From positions 13,764,001 to 13,828,000 of the forward strand of contig OZ018415.1 of assembly GCA_963969595.1 (NCBI GenBank): DNA of 64,000 bases. The letters are read 5' to 3'. Below the pieces are notes generated by a model, which worked only from the letters and a program-made list of their open reading frames with translations, was not told where the DNA came from and ran no database searches. Below, in pieces: positions 22,760-32,352 of this stretch (position 1 is its first letter; each line of letters begins with the position of its first letter). Both the position numbers and the translations under genes were made by a program. This DNA comes from Neckera pumila (taxonomy: Eukaryota; Streptophyta; Bryopsida; Hypnales; Neckeraceae).

Positions 22760-23535
22760 CCCCTAAAGGACCAAGCCCTTTTTTTTTTTGCCAAAAAACA
22801 CTCAAAACTATCATTTCTATAGCAAAGAGTAAAAAACAATTGAAAACTGTTTTTTTTTTGGACATCGAATCGAAGGATCTTACACCTAACTAGTATGAGA
22901 ATGTGTGGAAAAAATTTCAGAATTTTTGACCGCACAGATTGCAAGATATCTGCATTTAAAGTGAAAAAAACCCAATTTTTTAGCACATTGAGGGACTAGA
23001 TTATTTGACTTTGAAAATTTTTAATTGTAATTTATCTTGACTACAAAGTTTTGAGCTTTAAATCTTTATGGTGGAGAATTGAGTTGAGAGTCTACGGAAA
23101 AAAAATTCAAAAAAACTTAATTTTTATACTTCAAAAAGTTATTAAGTAGAAGTAGGTACAAAATAGAAGGAAAATCTAAATTATTAATATCTCTAAAATA
23201 GAATTAAAATGCACTAATCCCAATGGTGAAATTGTTCTACCAAGCAAACTAAACCATGAGGAATTTTTTTTTGAAAAAAAAAAATTCGCATTCAAAATTT
23301 TTTGGAATATGGTTTTTTTGCTGCTTCCTCTCCCCCCCTCCCTTCCAAGTTCCGAGCTTTTTGGAGCATAACTTTTGCTCCCGGGCACCAATTGAAAAAA
23401 AGATTATATTCCCACAAAGCAAATAAGTTTTTCTATCTAAAAAAAAGCTTCAAAAAATCAGGTCGAAACTTCAGCCTGTAGGTACTTGATTGAAATTTCC
23501 ATTTTTCCCGCAAAAGGACAATGGTCCTTTATAGG
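22760..23535 (-). mobile_element. TTAA-flanked MITE, copy 4 (776 bp)
   Basis: It starts CCCCTAAAGGACC after TCAA and ends CCTTTATAGG at 23535, followed by TTAA (23536-23539). That TTAA is shared with the next copy. The interior has GCAAGATATCTGC and TGCACTAATCCCAATGG, as in the copies at 23540 and 60396. It is about 140 bp shorter than the copy at 23540, which suggests internal deletion. Confidence 0.75.
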
Positions 23536-23539
23536 TTAA

Positions 23540-24459
23540 CCCCTATAATACCGAGGCCCTTTTTTTTGCCAAAAAACACTCAAAACAGCCATTCCTATAG
23601 CAAAAAGTAAAAAAATTGAAAAATGTTTTTTTTCACATCCAACTGTAGGATCTTACACCTAACTAGTATGAGAGTGTGTGGAAAAAATTTCAGAATTTTT
23701 GACCGCACAGATTGCAAGATATCTGCGTTTAAAGTGAAAAAACAAGTTTTTCAGCACATTGCAGGACTAGGTTTTTTGACTTTGAACATTTTTAACTTAA
23801 AAAAATTTTGCACTACAAAGTTTTGAGCTTTAAATATTTTTAGTGGAGAATTGAGTTGAGAGTCTAGGAAAAAAAAACAAAAAAAAAACTTAATTATCAT
23901 TCTTTAAAAAATTATTAAGTAGAAGTAGTTAAGAGATAGAAGGAAAATCTAAAATATTCATATATTTTAGATGGAATTAAAATGCACTAATCCCAATGGT
24001 GAAATTGTTCTAGCAAGTAATATAAACCATGAAAAGTAATAAAAACTGAAAAATTTGAAAAATTGCATTCTGAAATGCATCCTAGAAGTTCATTTTTTCA
24101 AAAAGATGCTCTAACTGCCTGAAAAATGAGAATGTGCATAACTTTCTCATAACAAATCCAAATGAAATGAGTCAAAGCTTTCCAAATAGACAAAAATATA
24201 ATCTATGGGAAAAAAAATATTAAAAAAAAATTCAAATTTTTTTCCTTTTCTTTTTGCTGCCCGCCGTCCCCTATTTTGAGCTTATTTGGTCATAACCTTT
24301 TTTTCCGGGCACCGACTGTGAAAAAAATTATTTTCCCACAAAGCTTATCAATTTTTCTATCTTCAAAAAAAGTTTCAAAAAATCACGACAAAATTTCAGC
24401 CCGTAGGTACCTGCCTGAAATCCCAAATATTTGCCAAACCGACAATGGTCCTTTAGGGG
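23540..24459 (-). mobile_element. TTAA-flanked MITE, copy 5 (920 bp), abutting copy 4
   Basis: It starts CCCCTATAATACC directly after the TTAA that ends copy 4, and ends GGTCCTTTAGGGG at 24459 followed by TTAA (24460-24463). It lies head to tail with copy 4 in the same orientation. Either one inserted into the other's target site, or the pair arose by tandem duplication. Confidence 0.85.
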
Positions 24460-24830
24460 TTAAGCCGGGTTTGACAAATGGAAAAATGGGACAATTTCAT
24501 TGAAAGGGAGATTTTTTTTAAATGGCGTGAGCACAGTTCAAAACGGTTGTTCTGAAATCTATACTAGTCCTAGATGGTGAGAATGGCCCACCATCAAAGT
24601 GGCACTTGGAATACTACCATTGCAATGAAATTGCCCATAAAATGATTTTTCCTCATAGGTTGCCAAGTAAACAGTACGAGGGGTTCACAAATAGGACAAC
24701 CTAGGAAACTTCTTGCATAACACGATTTAGGATTTGAACACATCTTTTGACCAAGGAAAGCTCAAATAGCACCAAGACATTGCTAGGAAATAAGAATGCA
24801 ATTCCCAAAAACTTGGTTGTAAATTACACC

Positions 24831-26023
24831 GCCACATCTCTTCCGCAGCCTATCATTATTTAATTACAGCTCTGAAAAGGACACTAAAGACTTCACCACA
24901 CAGCAACACGGAATGCACAAAAATACCCCAGAAAGCAAATTCACTCTTGGCTAAGTCCAGATCAACTGACCGATACCCAAATCATATCCTATTTGTGTAT
25001 AGGTTGTCAAATGAACGGTAATATGGGTGCTCCTATAGAACAAGCTCATTACGTTGCGATTCAGGAATTGAGCAAACCATTGGACTGATCGATCAATCCA
25101 AGCAAAACTCACAACATACCACGAAGTTGCTCAAACATAAATCAAAATTAAAGCCATCACTCCAAACTTCTTCCCAAACAACATCGCCACACCACCGACA
25201 ACCAATTTCACAATACGGAAATGCAAATTGCATTTTATGGCCTTGACATATCTTTAAGCCTGAAATTCAATCATGAGAACAGAGGATTTGATAAACATTT
25301 GAAAAAAATATCCACACAATTGAAAGAACTGTGGTAACATCTGAAATTCATCAACATACCAGAACTAGAAGCCGAATTATACGGTCCTCAAGATAATTCC
25401 TCTTCGACAGGAAATTGATCCCAGTGGTAGACTCCAACTCCAACAGAGTTGCGATCGGAATTGTAATTTGCCCATGCAATAAAAGAAGCATTATTGGTAT
25501 GATCAGGAGAACTAACTCTTTCTGGAGATCGAAACATCAAATGCCAGGTAAGGTAGTGTTATCTAAAACGGACCTCTATCTAGAAATGGGTTACAGGTTG
25601 CTTGAATATCTATTGTTGTCAATGATGAGTTAGGTAGGCTCAAATGGTCCATTTAAGAGCACACTACCTTAACGCTTATCTATTCATACAAATAATCAAA
25701 TTATAATGTTTTATGTGAAAGAGCTTTTTGAAAGTAGGGTCAGAGACCCCTTGTGATGTCATGTCCACCCAAAATATGGAGAGCAAGCCACAAAATTTTG
25801 TACATTCAATAAGCAGCCTGAGAATTGTGTCAATCCTGATACTTTACCCTGTGTTGGGAAAAGCACAAGATCAGATAAGTAAGCTCGAGTCCCGACCCAC
25901 ATGGATCCCATGCAATAGGAAACCGGCTGTACCGCAGTACTGCAGTCCTCTTCCACACGTCGTCCACATACAAAATGAATTCTTCACGTGGGGCGGCTGA
26001 AACCAGGACCCACATCCAGTCCA
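24831..26023. repeat. Segmental duplication, copy 1
   Basis: It aligns in the same order with 26031-28955, from the GCAGCCTATC stretch near 24846 to the end. Shared landmarks are ACTGACCGATACC, CAGGAATTGAGCAAACCA, TACGGTCCTCAA, CAGCCTGAGAATTGT, and a nearly identical block of about 125 bp at 25897-26023 (one to two mismatches). This copy carries the 119-bp TA-flanked MITE and lacks the TTAA element and the 28193 element of copy 2. It contains no recognisable gene; the minus frame through the conserved block (EEFILYVDDVWKRT) is of unknown meaning. Confidence 0.85.
25551..25669. mobile_element. Tc1/mariner-like MITE, copy 2 (119 bp), with empty-site paralogue
   Basis: The TIRs are AGGTAGTGTTATCTAAAACG and a partner ending ACACTACCT, with TA on both sides (25549-25550 and 25670-25671). 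The second copy of the segmental duplication has the unoccupied site near 27850 (GCCGGTAACGCTT, a single TA), which fixes both boundaries to the base. No coding capacity. Confidence 0.9.
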
Positions 26024-26722
26024 TTGTCCATCACCACACGGCATCTCTTCTGCAGCCTATCGTTATTTCATTACAGCTCTGAAAATAACACTAAAGACTT
26101 CACCCCACCACAACATTCAGTAGCTTGTGTCGACGTTGTCTTGGTTCTACAATGATGGTGTGCCTCTATATCCTCCACCTGTCTATTTTTCATCAGTAAC
26201 TACTGATGAAACACTGTTGGGGTGTGGAATATATCACACCATCACTGTAGAGCTGCTGAATGTTATAACAGCAATATGGAGCTCACAATAGTGCCTAAAA
26301 ACAAAAACTCAGTCTTAGAAAAGTCCACATCAACTGACCGATACCAAAATAATACCCTATTGCTGTATAGCCGATGTAGCACGGGTGCTCTTATATGGAA
26401 CAAGCTCATTATGTTATGATTCAGGAATTGAGCAAACCACTGACCTGATTAATCAATCCAAGCGAAACTCACAGCATACCACGAAGTTGCTAATACGTAT
26501 GAATAAATCAAAAGCCATCACTCCAAACTTCTTCACAGACAACATTGCCACACCACCCACAACTAATTCCACAATTTGGGGATGTGTGGCTGCATTTTAT
26601 AACCTTGGCATATCTTTGAGCCTGAAATTCAATCACAAGAACAGAGAATTTGATAGACATTTGAAAAAAGTATCCATGTAACTAAAACTAAAACAATTGT
26701 GATAACATCTGAAATTTATTAA

Positions 26723-27648
26723 CCCCTAAAGGATCAACGTGCGTTTTTTGGCCGTATAGAATTTTTGAGCAGGTACGTACGACAAGAGATTTCCATATTT
26801 TGGGCTGAAATTTTAATAGAAGATGGGGGCAAGGAATATCTTTCATATGCACCAAATTTCATGACATTTGGAAATACAAGTCAAAAGTTATGGCCTAATA
26901 TGTTACTTTTTGTCGTAACTAGGCAGTCCGGGTAGATAAAAAAAGTCACTTTTTTCAAAAACAAAAATTTGAAATTGGTTTTCTAGAGTTATATATAGGT
27001 AAAAAGCTTTGAATCATCCCATTTTGATCAATGAGTCAAAAGTTATGAAGATTTTAAGTTTGCGGGCAATTATGGATTCTCTACTCTAAAATAAACTTTG
27101 AATTCCTTTATCTTACTCAATTTTCAATATTTTTTGAAAAAAATAAAATCCTAGGATATAGATTATTTGTTACAACATTGCCACCATTGGGATTAGCATT
27201 TTTCAATTCCTAATTAAATTCTTGACAATTTTGTATTTTGAATAATCCTCTATTACTATCTACTTACTATTTTTTTCCTATATGTTGTACAACTCCAAAT
27301 GAAGTGAAAGTTTTCAAGCATGTAGCCAACTTGTCCAGGAAAAAGAATCCAAAGAAGCACCATCATTTTGGACATTTTTTTTTTATTGAAAAGTGAGCTT
27401 GTGAAGTGCTGCTGCCCTGTTTTTTGTAGGGCCAAAAAAATGGTTTTAGTGAATTTGAATGCATATATCTTGCAATCCACGCGGTGGAAATTCCTGAAAT
27501 TTTTAACATATGTTCTCAAGTCACCATACTACAAGATCCTACGATTACATGTGTAAAAAAAAAATTTCTTTCAAAAATTGGATACTTGTATTAAAAATGG
27601 CAATTTTCAAGCATTTTCGGTGAGAACGTAGTCATGGAACTTTAGGGG
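26723..27648 (-). mobile_element. TTAA-flanked MITE, copy 6 (926 bp), with empty-site paralogue
   Basis: TTAA (26719-26722), CCCCTAAAGGATC ... ACTTTAGGGG, TTAA (27649-27652). It is oriented opposite to the copy at 12841 and has the same length. The paralogous site near 25349 reads GAAATTCATCAACATACCAG without the element, where the filled site reads GAAATTTATTAA...TTAACATACCAG. This shows insertion into a single TTAA-like target. Confidence 0.9.
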
Positions 27649-28192
27649 TTAACATACCAGAGGTGCAGCCAACTTGTACGGTCCTCAAAATAAGTCCTCT
27701 TTGACAGGAAAGTTGATCCCAATGGTGGGCTAAAAATTCAACAGAGTCGAGATCAGAATTTGCAATTGGACAATTCAATAAAAGAAGCTTTAGTGGTATC
27801 AAAAGAACAAACTCTTTCTGGAGAACGAAACGACACCAAATTGCCGGTAACGCTTGTTTATTCTTACAATCAATTATTATATCAGTTTATGTGAAAGAAC
27901 TATAATTCTGAAAGTAGGGGCAGCTCCAGACCCCTTCAATTGTGCTTTCACTTCCAGCCCAAAATACAAAGACCGAGCCACGAAATTTTTTACATTCAGG
28001 GCTTCTTCTCAGCAATGGGCAGCCTGAGAATTGTATCAATCCTAATACGTCTCTACATCTTCAATTTTAAGAAGATACAGTTGTCGTCAACAAGTGCACA
28101 GACAAGCTCAGAACTTACTCAGTAAGGACCCACTAGAAAATTGGATGAACGAAACTGTGTTGCATGTAATTGCTACAGTACTTACTTACTTA

Positions 28193-28679
28193 GACCATCT
28201 GCAATGCAACCGGCACCTTGCACAGTATTGGCACTGTGCAGGGTGGACAAGAATTTTGATTTAAAATTGTGCTCCAATGCAATCGGTATGGAGACTTTCA
28301 CTTCCCCGGTCTCGGTATGGGACCCCCCGGGATCGGCATATTTTGTCATTTTGCAAACCCCGGCAAAACTCTCGGCAAGTTCATTGATGGGAGTCATCAT
28401 GACAAAAAGTAGTAGTAGCTAATGGATGTCAAGAAAAAATTATTGGTATGTGCGCTAATCAATTCAACCTTCGTTGTTTCCATGAAAAGTCCTTTCTTTA
28501 ATGTAGATTCTTTTCTTCCTTTCTTTTTATAATATCGTAAAATCCATTTGACATTTGGATGCCATCTTTGCATTGGGGCAATTTTTCCAAAGAAAGAATC
28601 GGTACTTAAGAGGCCTTGTGGAATGGCCCGCGATGTACTGTTACAGGGCCTTTTTGCCGTGACAGCATTGCAGATGGTC
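28193..28679. mobile_element. PIF/Harbinger-like MITE (487 bp)
   Basis: Perfect 15-bp terminal inverted repeats, GACCATCTGCAATGC and its reverse complement. TTA lies at the left (28190-28192) and TCA at the right (28680-28682), a near match to the 3-bp TWA duplication of the PIF/Harbinger group. Subterminal text (GCACAGTATTGGCACTGTGC) is itself palindromic. No transposase. Confidence 0.55.
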
Positions 28680-29024
28680 TCAGTACTCTAATGTTCATCG
28701 TCCATAAAATGGGCTTAAGGGTTAAATCTGGACGGCAGGGAGTAAGTTCCTGCGTTCTATCCCGCGTTGGAAAAATCACTCACAAGGTCATCAGATATTT
28801 AAGCTTGACGGAGAGTCCTGGTCAGCCCACATGGATCCCACGCAATAGGAAACCGGCAGTACCGCAGTACTGTAGTCCTCTTCCACACGTCGTCCACATA
28901 CAAAATGAATTCTTCACGTGGGGCGGCTGAAACCAGGACCCACATCCAGTCCAGTACTGTACTGCCTCTCCTGGGCCCTGGCCACAATTTCTCCACCATC
29001 GTCCCAGGCTCCCGGCCGGCCCTC

Positions 29025-29138
29025 TCACGCTCTGTTAAGCTTCTTGTCCCCGCCTTGATTTAGTTCGCCTTGCAGCCGGTCTGTCTCAGTCTCCAGCTGA
29101 GTTTTCTCTTCTTGCAGTTCGGATATCTTGGTGATGAA
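29025..29138 (-). CDS. Possible last exon, coiled-coil protein
   Basis: On the minus strand an acceptor-like TTCTGCGTGCAG ends just before 29138. The next 37 codons plus TGA (29025-29027) read as a clean amphipathic helix: ITKISELQEEKTQLETETD, then RLQGEL and a basic tail. The heptad-like Leu/Ile spacing suggests the C-terminal end of a leucine-zipper or coiled-coil region. No upstream exon could be joined with confidence, although an Ala-rich frame at about 29330-29220 is possible. The protein is not recognised. Confidence 0.25.
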   Translation of the reverse strand, partial: FITKISELQEEKTQLETETDRLQGELNQGGDKKLNRA

Positions 29139-29139
29139 C

Positions 29140-32100
29140 TGCACGCAGAAGTTCAATTTATCAATTGGATAGAAGTCAAAATGTGACACACTCTGTCAAC
29201 GCAAGACACACAGGTATTCAAGTGCACAGAGAGGAGCTACGGCCCCAGCCTCTACGACTTCTTCTGCTCTTGCCTTCACTGCGTCCTTTGCGTATCTGCT
29301 TGAATGTTTGCAACTCTCGAGCTATGGCGTCTCCGACGTGACGTCCTGTGAGCTTATGCATACAAGGAGGAGGATTAGATGAGGGACTGCTCGGATACGT
29401 GTGCCGTTGTTCTAGCCTGTGGAGTTCTTCTCTGTTGCGGGTCATTTCGTCGCTGGAGTCTCTTCCGAAGCGAGAGAGACGACCCCAGATGCTCTTGAAT
29501 CCTCACGGCAGTACTTAAGGTATGTGCAAGTGTGCGTCTGAGCGCGGTTCCCTGTATTACGCTGCTTCAGATTTGGTTGGGTTTGGTTAGCCCTAAAACA
29601 AGCACTTCAGCAAGTCTTAGTGTGCATTTTGGGATACCCTCAGAGTTTATTTTGGATCCTAGAAGCACGATTGTAGGTGTTCCTAGTTTTGGTAGGCTCT
29701 TGTGTTTGGTTGTTTGGTTGCCATGAGGTTTAGTAGCCTGCAACAGGCTTTGCTTGTTGTTATACAATAGCTCTAGGGGATAGTTGAGTTGCACTTCATT
29801 ATCTTTATGTTGTTCTACAAATTTTTTAAGAGAAGGCTACAGTAGTGCTCTTTCTTGGGTGAATATGCTAAATACCGTATGTCTTTGTAGTAAGTTCCAT
29901 AGTTGGTGGTGATCACTTGTCAATTGGTGCACTAATTTTGCTCTAGAAATGAATGGTTGCGATGCTAAAAGGACAAACAAACTTGGAAATGGGTGGAGAG
30001 ATGGAGGATTGAGACCTTTGATAACTCTTTGTGTAATGGGTTATGCATTCTTGGAAAGAGCGGTGGTGAAAGTGGGGCTCATTTATCTGGAGAATTTCAA
30101 GAAGAACGTCTCTCATGACGAAGCAATGTATCACCATGGATGTGGATGAAACATGAACAATAAAAATTGACTTTCATTGAAAACTGAACATTTATTCAAA
30201 GGAGTAATATTGTTGGAGACTTTGTTGCAATTTAGCAATTCCATCCATTGAGAAATGGAGGTCCATGATAGATTACTTCCTTGAAATTCTTTGTATCTTT
30301 TTTCAATATATTATTAGTTAATAAGAAGTCTTTGAGAGTAGAAGGGGAGGCGTTTTCAAAGTAAGTCAATGACCAAGAAGGAATACTTGATCTTTGACGT
30401 GGCTTGAGATTAAAAGTCTTATTATTTACCAGGGTAGGTATGTCTTAAACCTCTTTATGTGAAGCATTGCAATGTGTAATTATATTTGAGTGCAAAGTAA
30501 TTTGTGAGATAGCGGATAGTAAGTGTTGTGTATCGTGGATAAAATAGATACAACCAATTGCATCATCTATTTAAATGTTCTAGTTAAAAATCTTGTTTGA
30601 TTTTGTTCATTTTGATTGGTGTTAGCTACCACTAAATTTTGAATTCTAATACACTCTATTGAGATATTGCCTTTGGAGGGCATTAGTTTTCACTTGATTA
30701 GTTATAACAAAATTAAAAAGTTGTATCATTTTATTTACAATAGTTCTTTGGAGTCCCTTTTTGGTGCAAAATAGTAGTGTGCCAATGGTGGTCATCAACT
30801 TATAAGACAATTTTAATTAATATATTATATTAGGTGGATGGATCGACTTGAATTCTTTATAAAGTATTATGTTTTATCTTGAAATTGCCTTGAAATTCAA
30901 AATTTTCTTTGTTCTAATACATATGTATGTTGTCTTGCAAGTTATTCCAAGTAGAATGGATAATATTCCAATATTGTAACAATCACTAAGTTTTGTTAGT
31001 GAAACTTTGTATAGAAGTTGAATTAATTAATTGACATTGATAATACATCAAAATAATCTATAGCTCCTTCAGTATAGCAATTGGTACATGTGTGTTCATC
31101 CAACTTTGTTCTGCTTATTTTTTGTTACTCCATGATCATTTTTTTGTTACTAGGTTTTGAATTTAAGCATGTGTTCATGGTTTGAGGCACATCCAATCCA
31201 CTTCTATTTGTGTTTTTGAACTCATAAAAATAGTTATGATTTTTAGAGGTTGGAATGTCAAGTTTTAAAAGCACCCATACTTCAAAACGTTTATTGTTGG
31301 TCCATTGAAGAATCCAATATATACCTTTATTTTAGGATCTCTTACCTTCTTCTTTAGGTTTGTCTAGGTTCCAATTGAGAGACATTATCTTCAAGCATGA
31401 ATTGTTATCATGTTCACTGCTTTAGCTCTATTTGTATGTTTTAGAATTTCTCATCCTCAAATGCAAGTTATAAGGCATTCGTCATTTGGAGATAGAAAGT
31501 CAATAACATTTGGTTAATTTGACAAGAACACTACCACTTGTTTGTTGGAAGTTATATTGCCTTTTTAAATGGATAGTAACTTTATCCTACACCTTCCTAG
31601 CATAAATGTAAGCTTTGGTCTGAAATATTGATAATTTAGATTTTGAAGGAATTTTGAATGGACTATTATGATATGATATTGTCATTACCATGAGTTATGG
31701 TTATAAAGTAGAGAATTATTATGTTGTTTATGCTTCAATTTTGGAAAGATGGAATTCAAATAGACATTATAGAAAAAGATGATCATAATAGAATGATTAA
31801 AATACACAATTATAAAAAGACATTCTAGAAAAAGATGATCATAATAGAATGATTAATATACTACAATGATCTTACCGTATTTTAGTACATAAGTTCAATT
31901 CTAAAAGACAAATACAATATCCTACATATGGTTCTTAATAGTTCTTGCAAGGGATAATGTACATTATGAAATTGTTCTTGCAATCTTACAAATTATAATT
32001 GTAAAATTAGGTCTTGTGCTTTGAAAAGTTGGATAGAATGTGGTAACTTGTAACTTTTGTGTAGTTGTTTGATACTAGACTTCTGATGGAATTCCTTGAT

Positions 32101-32236
32101 AAATTTGATAGGATTCTTTATATGGGGTAATTTTTAATATCTTAGTGAATTGGAATTTTTTTAGAATCTTGCTATTTTTACATGTTTTGATGCTATTTCC
32201 TAACCTTTTTTTGGTTTTGTTTTGAAGCTATCATAG
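29140..32236. other. Intergenic region upstream of the kinase-NBS-LRR gene
   Basis: About 3 kb without a supported gene. It presumably contains the promoter of the downstream receptor gene. I could not assign a TATA box or transcription start. A short frame at 29949-30149 (LRPLITLCVMGYAFLERAVV) is of unknown meaning. Confidence 0.4.
31762..31857. repeat. 56-bp tandem duplication
   Basis: AGACATTATAGAAAAAGATG at 31762 recurs at 31818 with one substitution, and both are followed by the same ATCATAATAGAATGATTAA text. Two units only; non-coding. Confidence 0.85.
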
Positions 32237-32290
32237 AATATTGATATTTTACACCATATGCTATATGAAATGGCGCGCTTTTTGATGTGG

Positions 32291-32352
32291 ATGGCAAGCT
32301 TCTTCACTATGGCAGCCTTTTGGAAGTATATGGATTTTGTATGGTCTACTTG
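32291..32352 (+). CDS. Exon 1 of the receptor gene (N-terminal 20 residues)
   Basis: It encodes a short hydrophobic, aromatic start (MASFFTMAAFWKYMDFVWST) and ends at a strong donor TG|GTGAGT. Joining it to the acceptor TTTACAG|G at 33557 restores a Trp codon and runs straight on into KDKNFLQVQSEHSKR. It was too short for an ORF scan and was found by matching phase. ATGs at 32258 and 32285 are alternatives. Confidence 0.65.

Larger units (their letters stand above)
26031..28955. repeat. Segmental duplication, copy 2 (expanded by insertions)
   Basis: This is the direct-repeat partner of 24831-26023. It is longer because it holds a 926-bp TTAA element (26723-27648) and an insertion of about 700 bp (28070-28790) that includes a Harbinger-like MITE. 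It lacks the TA-flanked MITE. The last 127 bp (28829-28955) are almost identical to 25897-26023, although the rest is clearly diverged, which hints at local gene conversion or constraint. Confidence 0.85.
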
